A DNA stretch of 64,000 nucleotides, from assembly GCF_900114875.1 (NCBI RefSeq), contig NZ_FPKW01000001.1:310001-374000 (forward strand), in the 5' to 3' direction. Both the position numbers and the translations under genes were made by a program. Of this stretch, positions 18,234 through 26,147 are shown piece after piece (position 1 is the first letter of the stretch; every line of letters starts with the position of its first letter). A model generated the notes under the pieces. That model was not told the DNA's origin and did not search any database. It saw only the letters and a program-made list of their open reading frames with translations. The stretch comes from Chryseobacterium limigenitum. GTDB lineage: Bacteria; Bacteroidota; Bacteroidia; Flavobacteriales; Weeksellaceae.

Positions 18234-19688
18234 ATGTTAAAAATACTAGACCGATATATCATAAAAACCTTCTTTGGACCGTTTTTCTTTATATTCAGCG
18301 TATTGTTTTTCATATTTATTGTAAACATTATCTGGGTTCAGTTGGGGCAGTTTATGGGAAAAGGATTAAGCTACTGGCAAATCCTTAAATTGCTGTTCTA
18401 CCTTGGAGTGAGTGTAATAAGTATGGTTTTACCGCTTACGATCCTCTTGGCGAGTATCATGTCTTTCGGTGAATTTGGAGAACGGTACGAGCTTGCTGCA
18501 ATGAAGGCCGCCGGAATTTCTCTAACCCGAGTAATGATGCCTCTTTTGGGAGTTTCCACGGCACTGGCGATCATGCTGTTTTTCTTTTCGAATAACATCA
18601 TTCCGGATTTCCAGAGAAAGGCCAAAAATATGCTTTTTAATATTGCTCAGACAAAACCTGCACTGAACTTTACGCCCGGACAGTTTATCGATCAGCTTCC
18701 CGGATATATGGTGAAGTTTGATAAAATTTACGGGGATAACGGTGAAAATATTGAAGGGGTTTTCGTTCACAGAAAAGCAAGTACATATGAAAACCAGCAA
18801 TCGATTGTAGCAGAAAAAGGGAAATTTGTTCCTGCAGCCAATAAGAACTATTTAAAATTGGTTCTTTACAACGGATATATTTTTGAAGATAATTTTGGAA
18901 GAAAAGGTGATAATGTAAGGTTAAAACAACCTGATCAGGCAATTAAATTTGATACTTTAACATCGCATTTCGACATCAGTGACATTATTAATAAAGCTAT
19001 CGAGGAAGAGCAGATTACGGATGATTACCGTTTCCAGACCTTCAATCAGCTTAATAAAACGATTGACAAAAGTAAGAAGGATAATGAAAGATTCTTTACT
19101 TCGGCAAGTAATGATGCGTTAAGTCAGGCCAATTCTGTGATAACGTATATGGATCAGAATAAATCTAAAGCGATTCCAAAAGCTCAAATTAAATTAGACA
19201 CCGTAAAAAGTGACAAAAAACTGGATATGATCTACAATGCTCATAACAGATTGGATAATTTAAAGACGACTTTAGATACAAAAAATAACGATATCAACCC
19301 GAATGTAAAATATTTTAGTAAGGTTGTTATTTATCAGCAAAGAATTGTGACTTATTCTTTCACCTGTATTATTTTCTTTTTAATTGGAGCAAGTTTAGGT
19401 TCAATCATCAGAAAAGGAGGAATGGGGCTTCCGGTAATCATTGCGATTGTAATTTTTATCATATTTTATGTCATTAATGTTGGGGTTGAAAACATAGCCT
19501 GGGCAGGAAAAATGAACCCTTATCTGGCTGCCTGGCTTCCTAATATCATTCTCTTCCCTTTTGGAGTTTGGATGACTTATAAAGCACTTACCGACTCTCA
19601 ATTGTTTGATGCTGAGAAATATAAAGTGCTATTTAAACCGATCACAAAACTATTCTCTAAGAATAAAGAGCATAAAAGATATCAATAG
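18234..19688 (+). CDS. LptF/LptG family permease (YjgP/YjgQ)
   Basis: Membrane subunit of the LptB2FG exporter that extracts lipopolysaccharide from the inner membrane. 484 residues. Two N-terminal TM pairs lie at about 10-35, 58-80 and 100-122 (starting LDRYIIKTFFGPFFFIFSVLFFIF), followed by a periplasmic beta-jellyroll (PGQFIDQLPGYMVKFDKIYG, SIVAEKGKF) and a lengthened insertion around 255-370. Three C-terminal TMs begin with FSCT..FLIGASLGSIIRKGGMGLPV. The larger insertion is common in Bacteroidota members and makes it hard to say LptF or LptG. The start is fixed by a promoter box directly upstream. Confidence 0.88.
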   Translation: MLKILDRYIIKTFFGPFFFIFSVLFFIFIVNIIWVQLGQFMGKGLSYWQILKLLFYLGVSVISMVLPLTILLASIMSFGEFGERYELAAMKAAGISLTRVMMPLLGVSTALAIMLFFFSNNIIPDFQRKAKNMLFNIAQTKPALNFTPGQFIDQLPGYMVKFDKIYGDNGENIEGVFVHRKASTYENQQSIVAEKGKFVPAANKNYLKLVLYNGYIFEDNFGRKGDNVRLKQPDQAIKFDTLTSHFDISDIINKAIEEEQITDDYRFQTFNQLNKTIDKSKKDNERFFTSASNDALSQANSVITYMDQNKSKAIPKAQIKLDTVKSDKKLDMIYNAHNRLDNLKTTLDTKNNDINPNVKYFSKVVIYQQRIVTYSFTCIIFFLIGASLGSIIRKGGMGLPVIIAIVIFIIFYVINVGVENIAWAGKMNPYLAAWLPNIILFPFGVWMTYKALTDSQLFDAEKYKVLFKPITKLFSKNKEHKRYQ

Positions 19689-19718
19689 TTTTAATTAAGA
19701 TTAAAGCATTTAAAAATT

Positions 19719-19749
19719 AAAAGATTCAGAGTTTTCTGGATCTTTTTTT
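19719..19749 (+). terminator. Terminator of lptF/G
   Basis: AAAAGATTCAG (19719-19729) pairs with CTGGATCTTTT (19736-19746), with one T-G pair and a 6-base loop, continuing into TTTG. Confidence 0.75.
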
Positions 19750-19829
19750 GTGGCTGATTGTTAATTTTTTTAGCCTAAATATTTATTTAAATTTAAAAAA
19801 TTATCTTTACGGAAATTAATTAAAATTGT

Positions 19830-20615
19830 ATGAAGAAATTATTACTAATTGGCATATTTGGACTTTTCTCTCTGAATGTTTATGCTCAGGAAGAAACTAC
19901 AACTTATAATGGTGAAAAATACGGATATATCATTGATAAATCCGGAAAGAAAGTTGAAGGTGTTGTGCATTTAAATGGAGGTTATTCTAGTCCGTGGCAG
20001 AATCAGTTAAAAGTAAAATTTGCTGCTGTTGCTGACATCGATAAAGTGAAAAACAAGATCAAATTTAAAACTTATGAGGCCGATGACATCAAAGAATATA
20101 TGTTGTATGAAGGTGATACTCCAAGGGTTTTTCAATCTATAAAATATACCAATACAAGAGAAGCACTTAACAGTTCCGAAAGCTCAACAGGTTTAGGAGC
20201 AGGGTTTAAAGCATTAAATAACCTTACAAGAACTTCACAGTTTGCAGAAGTTGTGACAGAAGGAAAGATCAGAGTTTATAAAATGTATGGTTATCCAACA
20301 TCAATTTCAGCAAACAGTTCACAAGCGATCACGAGACAGGAAACGGAAAGACTAATGAATAATCCTGATTATGTTTACTCAAAAAAAGGAGGAAAAGTTG
20401 AAGATTTTACGCCTGCAAAAGTAAAAATTGCCATTGCTGACTGTCCTTTCACAAAAGCAAAAGCTGCAAAAGGCGAATATGGGTCTTTAAAAAATGAAGA
20501 AAAGCAAAGATCCGGACTTGGAAAATTTATCAGAGATGAGATCAAAAATGCAACCGTAGACAAATTATCTATCGTGAACGAAGTGATCTACGATTACAAC
20601 GAAAACTGTAAATAA
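19830..20615 (+). CDS. Secreted protein of unknown function
   Basis: 261 residues. A clear signal peptide (MKKLLLIGIFGLFSLNVYAQ) is followed by a globular, charged, periplasmic or surface domain. Visible segments are YGYIIDKSGKKVEGVVHLNGGYSSPWQNQLKVKF and KNKIKFKTYEADDIKEYML, which resemble strand-rich repeats of other exported Bacteroidota proteins, then a Lys-rich C-terminal half with two Cys (in IADCPFTKA and the final NENCK) that could form a disulphide. No T9SS C-terminal sorting domain is seen. I do not recognise the family. A near-consensus -7 box TATCTTTA (19802-19809) lies upstream, and it shares a terminator with frr. Confidence 0.7.
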   Translation: MKKLLLIGIFGLFSLNVYAQEETTTYNGEKYGYIIDKSGKKVEGVVHLNGGYSSPWQNQLKVKFAAVADIDKVKNKIKFKTYEADDIKEYMLYEGDTPRVFQSIKYTNTREALNSSESSTGLGAGFKALNNLTRTSQFAEVVTEGKIRVYKMYGYPTSISANSSQAITRQETERLMNNPDYVYSKKGGKVEDFTPAKVKIAIADCPFTKAKAAKGEYGSLKNEEKQRSGLGKFIRDEIKNATVDKLSIVNEVIYDYNENCK

Positions 20616-20633
20616 TCTACTATTCTCATAAAT

Positions 20634-20670
20634 AAAAAGAGGCTCCAAAACAATTGAAGCCTCTTTTTTA
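20634..20670. terminator. Bidirectional terminator between the secreted protein gene and frr
   Basis: An 11-base perfect stem, AAAAAGAGGCT (20634-20644) with AGCCTCTTTTT (20658-20668), and a 13-base loop. T-rich on the plus side and A-rich on the left, it serves both converging genes. Confidence 0.85.
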
Positions 20671-20687
20671 TTTTCAAAAACTGAAAA

Positions 20688-21242
20688 TTATACTTTCATA
20701 ATTTCAGCTTCTTTCACTTTAAGATGGTCGTCGCAAGCCTTTACGTGCTTGTCTGTAAGAGCCTGGATATCTTCTTCCACTCCTTTTATAATGTCCTCAG
20801 AAACACCTTCCAATCTTTTAAGTTCTTTCAAACCGTTTTGTCTTGCGTTTCTTACAACGATTTTTGTATCTTCAGTTTCTGCTTTAGCCTGTTTTGCCAA
20901 ATCTCTTCTTCTTTCCTCCGTTAAAGGCGGTACATTAAGGATAATGTTTTCCCCGTTGTTAGAAGGTGCAAAACCTAAGTTAGAGTTGATAATAGCTTTT
21001 TCTATCGCGCCAATTGCAGTTCTATCCCAAGGTTGAATAGAGATAGTCATAGCATCAGGAACAGAAACGTTTGCAACTTGGTTAATAGGAGTCGGAGCTC
21101 CGTAATATTCTACCATAACATCCTGAACCATAGATGTAGATGCACGTCCTGCTCTAATTCTTTGAAATGCATGATCCAAATGCTTAATAGCTGCCTCCAT
21201 GTCTTGTTTTACAGTTTCTACTATAAGATCTAATTCTTCCAT
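20688..21242 (-). CDS. frr: Ribosome recycling factor
   Basis: Splits post-termination ribosomes together with EF-G. 184 residues from ATG 21242 (MEELDLIVETVKQDMEAAIKHL). An upstream in-frame ATG at 21272 would add ten residues absent from the family and is rejected. The diagnostic motif is RIRAGRASTSMVQDVMVEYYGAPTPINQVANVSVPD, then MTISIQPWD, NIILNVPPLTEERRRDL and a long C-terminal helical bundle. It follows pyrH with a 148-base gap, an arrangement conserved across bacteria. Confidence 0.97.
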   Translation of the reverse strand: MEELDLIVETVKQDMEAAIKHLDHAFQRIRAGRASTSMVQDVMVEYYGAPTPINQVANVSVPDAMTISIQPWDRTAIGAIEKAIINSNLGFAPSNNGENIILNVPPLTEERRRDLAKQAKAETEDTKIVVRNARQNGLKELKRLEGVSEDIIKGVEEDIQALTDKHVKACDDHLKVKEAEIMKV

Positions 21243-21390
21243 TATATATCTAAAATTTGAATAGTTACACATTTTTTTTATGAGTAATGGGTAATGAGTG
21301 AAATTTTTAATGCCTAAATCTTAAAAATAATTTAAATTTTTAAATCAAAACTCTCACCTGATTCCTAAATCCTATTACCTTAACCCTTTC

Positions 21391-22098
21391 CTATAAATTA
21401 ACTAAAGTTCCAACATTTTCTCCTTCTACAATCTTCACTAAATTACCTTCTTTGTTCATATCAAATACGATGATCGGCAATTTATTTTCGTGACTTAAAG
21501 TGAAGGCGGTCATATCCATTACTTTAAGATTTTTTTCAAAAACTTCATCAAAAGATAAAGAATTATATTTTACAGCATCTGCATTTTTTTCAGGATCACT
21601 GTCGTAGATACCGTCTACTCTGGTTCCTTTTAAGATAACATCAGCTCCGATCTCGATTGCTCTTAGCGTTGCAGCCGTATCGGTTGTAAAATAAGGATTT
21701 CCCGTTCCAGCACCGAAGATCACTACTCTACCTTTCTCAAGATGTCTCACAGCGCGTCTTTTGATAAAAGGTTCGGCTACTTTATCCATTTCGATAGCAG
21801 ATTGAAGTCTAGTCTTGATTCCAGCATCTTCCAAAGCACCTTGCAGAGCCATTCCGTTGATGACAGTAGCAAGCATTCCCATATAATCTCCCTGCACCCT
21901 GTCCATTCCTTTTGCAGCACCGGCTACTCCACGGAAAATATTTCCTCCTCCAATTACAATGGCAATTTCACAGCCTCTTTCCACTACTTTTTTGATCTCC
22001 ACGGCATATTCCTGTAGTCTTTCAGTGTCAATACCATATTGTCTGTTCCCCATTAAGGCTTCACCACTAAGTTTTAGAAGGATTCTTTTATATTTCAT
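21391..22098 (-). CDS. pyrH: UMP kinase
   Basis: Phosphorylates UMP to UDP in pyrimidine nucleotide synthesis; cytoplasmic hexamer. 235 residues, usual length. The amino-acid-kinase fold shows [72 protein letters not shown] and [16 protein letters not shown]. The neighbour downstream is frr. A TATATTTG box and a short leader hairpin lie upstream. Confidence 0.97.
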   Translation of the reverse strand: MKYKRILLKLSGEALMGNRQYGIDTERLQEYAVEIKKVVERGCEIAIVIGGGNIFRGVAGAAKGMDRVQGDYMGMLATVINGMALQGALEDAGIKTRLQSAIEMDKVAEPFIKRRAVRHLEKGRVVIFGAGTGNPYFTTDTAATLRAIEIGADVILKGTRVDGIYDSDPEKNADAVKYNSLSFDEVFEKNLKVMDMTAFTLSHENKLPIIVFDMNKEGNLVKIVEGENVGTLVNL

Positions 22099-22125
22099 CT
22101 TTAATTTTTAATAACTTTTTTACGA

Positions 22126-22161
22126 AGGGATAGCTCCCTGAAATTTGACTTTGCAAATATA
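22126..22161 (-). promoter_or_regulatory. pyrH promoter box and leader hairpin
   Basis: TATATTTG on the minus strand (22161-22154) predicts a start near 22150 and a leader of about 50 bases. The leader contains AGGGA-GCTA-TCCCT (22139-22126), a compact hairpin about 27 bases before the ATG. It may influence translation; no known riboswitch fold was recognised. Confidence 0.45.
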
Positions 22162-22218
22162 ATCATTAAAAATATTGCAAAAAGAAAAATATTTAATTAG
22201 AAATAATGTTAGAAATAT

Positions 22219-22248
22219 TTTGATACGTACGAAAAAGGATTATTTTTG
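22219..22248 (+). promoter_or_regulatory. Promoter of porQ-cmk
   Basis: TTTG (22219-22222), 18 bases, TATTTTTG (22241-22248). This is one base short of the ideal spacing and predicts a start near 22252, about 15 bases before the TTG start codon of porQ. Confidence 0.65.
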
Positions 22249-22266
22249 CATTAATTATAAATTGAA

Positions 22267-23256
22267 TTGAAGAAAATTGTCATTTTTTCATTATTTCTGT
22301 CAGGAATTGTTTCTTATGCTCAAACAGGAACAAATGTTTATCCGTTTTTAAATATTCCTGTATCTGCCAGACAAGCGGCCTTGGGTGGAGATGCAATTAC
22401 CATAAGAGATTATGATGTTTCTTTTGCTATTGCAAACCCGGCGTTACTGAATAAAGATTCTGATAAACAGCTCTCCGTGAACGGTGCTGCGTATCTAGCC
22501 GACTCAAAATACGGAACGATAGCTTTCGCCAAAGATTTTGATAATGGTCACATGGCCACGATCAATGCAAGGTATATGAGCTATGGGGACATCCCGCGAA
22601 CGGACGAAAGTGGTTTTGAGAACGGAAATTTCACAGCCTCAGATGTTGCCGTGGGAGCCGGATATGCGTATCAGTTTGAAGAAGACTGGACGATCGGTGG
22701 AGGGGTCAACTTCATCACTTCAAAAATTGATAATTATACATCTTCTGCTATTGGAGGGAATTTCGGAGTTACTTATCACAATAAGAAACGTAAAGAAGTT
22801 GTTTCTGTAGTTGCACGAAACTTTGGATATCAGTTCAAATCTTTCAATGGAACGAGAGAAAACCTTCCGTTCAGAGTAGATTTAGGATATACTAAAATTT
22901 TGACAGCGATTCCTTTGGCGATTACCATTACTGCTCATGATTTGCAGCAGCTTGATATTTCTTCCGAATATAATGTAAACGGTCAGGAAGTGAATGTCGG
23001 ACGAAAAATTGCTGATCACTTCTCCATCGGAGCAGAATTATTCCCCGAAAAAAGTTTTAACATCAGATTAGGTTACAACGTAAAAAGAGGAAATGAACTG
23101 GCTGTTGCAGACCAAAGAAATTTTTCCGGACTTTCCGGAGGTTTTGGGATCAAAATTGCAAAATTCAGGATAGATTATGCACATATAAGATATCATAACT
23201 CTTCGAATGTCAATCAAATAGGAGTTTCTATGGATCTTAGCGGGCACAGATATTAA
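22267..23256 (+). CDS. porQ: Type IX secretion system protein PorQ
   Basis: Outer-membrane beta-barrel subunit of the type IX secretion system of Bacteroidota. 329 residues. A signal peptide (KKIVIFSLFLSGIVSYAQ) is followed by the PorV/PorQ start TNVYPFLNIPVSARQAALGGDAITIRDYDVSFAIANPALL and then alternating barrel strands ending VNQIGVSMDLSGHRY. Length and C terminus fit PorQ better than PorV (about 390). The cytidylate kinase gene follows, as in other flavobacteria. The start codon is TTG at 22267, the only start that gives an intact signal peptide and matches the promoter. An AT-rich inverted repeat (23268-23276 with 23294-23302) separates it from cmk. Confidence 0.9.
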   Translation: MKKIVIFSLFLSGIVSYAQTGTNVYPFLNIPVSARQAALGGDAITIRDYDVSFAIANPALLNKDSDKQLSVNGAAYLADSKYGTIAFAKDFDNGHMATINARYMSYGDIPRTDESGFENGNFTASDVAVGAGYAYQFEEDWTIGGGVNFITSKIDNYTSSAIGGNFGVTYHNKKRKEVVSVVARNFGYQFKSFNGTRENLPFRVDLGYTKILTAIPLAITITAHDLQQLDISSEYNVNGQEVNVGRKIADHFSIGAELFPEKSFNIRLGYNVKRGNELAVADQRNFSGLSGGFGIKIAKFRIDYAHIRYHNSSNVNQIGVSMDLSGHRY

Positions 23257-23343
23257 TTTTCGACAATTAAGAAATTATTATTTTAACTAATAAAATTTCT
23301 TACTATTTCTTGGTTTTTGAGAAAATTTTTTGAAATTTGCGGT

Positions 23344-24018
23344 ATGAAAAAACCTGTAATAGCTATCGATGGGTACTCGTCTACCGGAAAAAGTTCAATA
23401 TCCAAGGTCATTGCCGACAAATTAGGAATTGTTCATCTGGATACGGGTGCGCTTTACAGAGGTATTACCTGGTTTGCGCTACAAAATTGTCTTAATGATA
23501 ATGGGTCTATCAATTTGGAAGGATTATTTTCTTCTTTAGATCAAATTCAGCTTGAGTTTAAAAATAACAGTGGCGAATTGGTTCTTTATCTTAATCATAT
23601 TGATATTTCCAAGCAAATCAGAAGCAACGAAGTTTCTGCCAACGTGAGTTTAATTGCAAAACAAAAAGAAGTAAGAGACTTTTTACTTCAGTCTCAACGT
23701 TCTTTGGCAGAAAAAGGCGGGATTATTATGGACGGACGTGACATCGGGACAGTAGTTCTGCCAAATGCGGACTTCAAATTTTTCCTTACTGCCAGTATTG
23801 ACGAAAGAACAAAAAGAAGATACAACGAACTTTTAAGTCTGGGAATCGAAGCAGAAGAACAGCAGGTAAAGGAAAACCTCATTATTCGCGATAAGATAGA
23901 CAGCGAGAGGGAAATTGCCCCATTGAAGCAGGCCGACGACGCCATTGTTATCGACAATACCAACCTTACCAAAAAAGAAACTATTGAAAGTATTCTTTCC
24001 TTTATTAAAAACTTTTAA
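23344..24018 (+). CDS. cmk: Cytidylate kinase
   Basis: Phosphorylates CMP/dCMP for nucleotide supply. 224 residues from ATG 23344; a TTG-initiated extension from 23317 is rejected because it precedes the canonical MKKPVIAIDGYSSTGKSS start. The P-loop is GYSSTGKSS, followed by HLDTGALYRGITWFA (nucleotide-monophosphate site), IIMDGRDIGTVVLPNADFKFFLTAS and the LID segment IRDKIDSEREIAPLKQADDAIVIDNTN. It lies 87 bases after porQ. Confidence 0.96.
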   Translation: MKKPVIAIDGYSSTGKSSISKVIADKLGIVHLDTGALYRGITWFALQNCLNDNGSINLEGLFSSLDQIQLEFKNNSGELVLYLNHIDISKQIRSNEVSANVSLIAKQKEVRDFLLQSQRSLAEKGGIIMDGRDIGTVVLPNADFKFFLTASIDERTKRRYNELLSLGIEAEEQQVKENLIIRDKIDSEREIAPLKQADDAIVIDNTNLTKKETIESILSFIKNF

Positions 24019-24112
24019 CAATTTTTAATAAACAACGCCCTGTTTTGGTACATTAATTGTAAGATTTAAAGCGTAAAAAACTAATATTTATTAACTATTA
24101 AAAAAACGAAAA

Positions 24113-24463
24113 ATGTCTAGAAAAGGAAACAATTCAGCAGGTATATTAGCGGGACTTCTTGCAGGTGCTGCAGCAGGTGTAATTTTAGGAATGCTTTATG
24201 CTCCGGAAGAGGGAAAAGAAACTAGAAAAAAAATTAAAACTAAGGCTAACGATCTTAAAGATCAGGCAAAAGAAAAGTATGGAGAAGTTTCTGAAAAAGT
24301 GAAAGACCAATATGGAAATATTTCATCTACTTTTAAAGAAACAGCGAATAATGTAGCTCATACAATGAAAGATGGTTACGATAAATACAAAGATCAGATT
24401 GTTTCTAAAACTACAGATGTAGTAAAAAATGTAGAAGCAGAATTGAACGATCTTAAAAAATAA
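24113..24463 (+). CDS. YtxH domain protein (small envelope/general stress protein)
   Basis: 116 residues. A Gly/Ala-rich transmembrane or glycine-zipper segment (about 8-30, SAGILAGLLAGAAAGVILGMLYAP) leads into the YtxH signature MLYAPEEGKETRKKIKTKAND, then an amphipathic Lys/Glu-rich coiled region with repeated KDQAKEKYGEVSEKVKDQYG patterns resembling LEA-type stress proteins. Members in Bacillus are general-stress proteins; the mechanism is unknown. It is followed by a holin-like and an unknown membrane protein gene, a cluster typical of this class. Confidence 0.82.
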   Translation: MSRKGNNSAGILAGLLAGAAAGVILGMLYAPEEGKETRKKIKTKANDLKDQAKEKYGEVSEKVKDQYGNISSTFKETANNVAHTMKDGYDKYKDQIVSKTTDVVKNVEAELNDLKK

Positions 24464-24491
24464 ATAATTTATTTTTTAAGTAAATTATAAG

Positions 24492-24523
24492 AAGGAACTT
24501 TAGTGTACAAAGTTCCTTTTTTT
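24492..24523 (+). terminator. Terminator after the YtxH gene
   Basis: AAGGAACTTT (24492-24501) pairs perfectly with AAAGTTCCTT (24509-24518) around a 7-base loop, followed by T5. It lies only 20 bases before the next ATG, so it may be an attenuator between the YtxH gene and the two genes after it. Confidence 0.7.
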
Positions 24524-24542
24524 GTAACTTTAAAAAAAAACA

Positions 24543-24851
24543 ATGATAGAAACTATAAAAGAATACGCATCTAAGAGAATCGATCTTTTAAAGATTGAAG
24601 CTACGGAAAAGTCTTCTCTTTCTGCCGGTATCATTGCCTATCTTACCATATTACTTACCGCTTTTGCTTTTTTTATCATCCTTTTTAATTTTGGGATGGC
24701 ATTTCTTATTGGCAAAGCTTTAGATAATACTTCTTATGGATTTTTAATTGTTGCTGCCTTTTACTTTGTAATTATGATTCTTGTCGTTGTCTTTAAAACC
24801 AGAATCGTAAATTCGGTAGCAGATCAGGTAATTAAATTTTTAAATCATTAA
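24543..24851 (+). CDS. Phage-holin-like (holin superfamily III) membrane protein
   Basis: 102 residues. A short amphipathic N-terminal helix (MIETIKEYASKRIDLLKIEATEKSS) precedes two hydrophobic segments (about 30-55 and 70-92), the layout of the Phage_holin_3_6/DUF1469 family. Despite the name these are chromosomal, mostly stress-related proteins with no phage link here. The stop is four bases before the next ATG, showing translational coupling. Confidence 0.75.
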   Translation: MIETIKEYASKRIDLLKIEATEKSSLSAGIIAYLTILLTAFAFFIILFNFGMAFLIGKALDNTSYGFLIVAAFYFVIMILVVVFKTRIVNSVADQVIKFLNH

Positions 24852-24854
24852 ACT

Positions 24855-25352
24855 ATGGGCAGAAACTACGACAGCTTAAAAGAATTAAGAATTAAGAAAA
24901 ATTTATTGAAAGGCGAAATCAATGATTTGGAAAATCTTCTGACTTTTAAAAACACGAAAGAAAGCTTAAGTGCATTTACCAATGGTTTAACAGATCAGTA
25001 TCTGCAGGAAAAGGTAGATGAAGATGGTGATGAAAAAATTGTTCTCAGAAAGGATGTTATTGCGAAACAATTAACCTCTGAGGTTAAAGATATGTTTGTC
25101 AATAGAAATACGGCTATGGGAATTGCTAGTTCTGCATTAAAAGGAAATGCAATGGACAGTCTTATCAAACTGGGAATCACTGCTTTGATAGGGAATTATG
25201 CGAAGAAAAACATGAGCAGTTCTAATTGGAAGAAAAAACTTCTGGGCGCAGCGTTGATCTACGTTGCTCCTATTGCCTTAAAATTTGTAAGAAAAAGATT
25301 AGAAAGCTATCAGAAAAATAAAAGTGTTTCAAGCTTGGAACAGCTTATATAA
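24855..25352 (+). CDS. Protein of unknown function, last gene of the YtxH cluster
   Basis: 165 residues, no signal peptide. An N-terminal charged helical part (about 1-85) is followed by a more hydrophobic region (NAMDSLIKLGITALIGNYAKKNM) and a hydrophobic helix (KKLLGAALIYVAPIALKFVRKRLES) that probably touches the membrane, ending in a basic tail. No family is recognised. It starts four bases after the holin-like gene and ends before a strong hairpin, so it likely acts with the two preceding proteins at the envelope. Confidence 0.65.
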   Translation: MGRNYDSLKELRIKKNLLKGEINDLENLLTFKNTKESLSAFTNGLTDQYLQEKVDEDGDEKIVLRKDVIAKQLTSEVKDMFVNRNTAMGIASSALKGNAMDSLIKLGITALIGNYAKKNMSSSNWKKKLLGAALIYVAPIALKFVRKRLESYQKNKSVSSLEQLI

Positions 25353-25357
25353 TGTTG

Positions 25358-25407
25358 TAGAGTGGGAGAATTTTAAGATTTGAAATAACTCAGACTCTCC
25401 CACTCTA
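25358..25407. terminator. Convergent terminator hairpin
   Basis: TAGAGTGGGAG (25358-25368) pairs perfectly with CTCCCACTCTA (25397-25407) over a 28-base loop, between the converging unknown gene and the RNA methyltransferase gene. CTCCCAC recurs at 25421-25427. A strong T-tract is lacking. Confidence 0.55.
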
Positions 25408-25412
25408 AAACT

Positions 25413-26147
25413 CTATTTCTCTCCCACCCTGAAAAGTTGTCCTAAAATAATCCCCGCTGCCATCGAAACATTCAGGCTTTCTGTGGATTGGGATTTTCCA
25501 AATCTTGGGATACTGATGCTTTTCTGAAGCAATTTTTCTGTTTCCGGGCGCATCCCGTTGCCTTCATTACCTAAAATAAGATTCATTTTTTCAGGTTTTT
25601 TGAAAGTATAGATATTTTCACCCTCCATATCGGTTCCAATATTTATATTTTTTGTGCTTGAACGATATTCAACCAAATCTGTATAGACCATGTTTACCCT
25701 TGTAAAAGAGCCCATAGTCGACATAATAACCTTTGGATTATAAACATCCACCGTATCTTCACTGCAGATAATCTGCTCTATTCCGAACCAATCTGCCAGT
25801 CGAATGATCGTACCCAAATTTCCGGGATCCTGAATTCCGTCCAACACAAGCTGAACATTTTTATCCTCAAATATTTCTTCTGATTTTAGGTAACAAACCG
25901 CTACAGAATCTTTTGGAGTTTTCAGGAAACTAATTTTTTTCAACTCATTTTCAGACACATGAGTGATGGGGACATCCGTACGGTCCAATTTTTGCGGATC
26001 GGTAGAAAATATTTCTTTAATTTTAAAATTAGAATTAAAAAGTTCACAAATGATTTTATTACCTTCAACCAAAAACAAATTGTATTTTTGTCTGAACTTC
26101 TTTTTATCTAAAGACTGTAAAATTTTTATTGTATGAGCTGTAAGCAT
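25413..26147 (-). CDS. TrmH/SpoU family RNA 2'-O-methyltransferase
   Basis: SAM-dependent methyltransferase that modifies rRNA or tRNA ribose. 244 residues from ATG 26147. The N-terminal substrate-binding domain (KILQSLDKKKFRQKYNLFLVEGNKII) precedes the knotted SPOUT domain: VQLVLDGIQDPGNLGTIIRLADWFGI, VYNPKVIMSTMGSFTRV, LILGNEGNGMRPETEKLLQKSISIPRFGKSQSTESLNVSMAAGIILGQ. A TTG codon at 26165 is rejected as start because it overlaps the -7 box (26170-26163). The gene runs head-to-head with tamL and their coding starts overlap by 15 bases. The exact RNA target is not predictable. Confidence 0.9.
   Translation of the reverse strand: MLTAHTIKILQSLDKKKFRQKYNLFLVEGNKIICELFNSNFKIKEIFSTDPQKLDRTDVPITHVSENELKKISFLKTPKDSVAVCYLKSEEIFEDKNVQLVLDGIQDPGNLGTIIRLADWFGIEQIICSEDTVDVYNPKVIMSTMGSFTRVNMVYTDLVEYRSSTKNINIGTDMEGENIYTFKKPEKMNLILGNEGNGMRPETEKLLQKSISIPRFGKSQSTESLNVSMAAGIILGQLFRVGEK
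26083..26090 (+). promoter_or_regulatory. -7 box of tamL, inside the methyltransferase gene
   Basis: TATTTTTG on the plus strand predicts a start near 26094 and a leader of about 39 bases before ATG 26133. The whole promoter lies inside the coding part of the opposite-strand gene. Confidence 0.55.

Noticed and set aside
24543..24851. Prophage lysis gene
   Set aside because: The holin-like protein belongs to a chromosomal stress-related family and no other phage gene is present.
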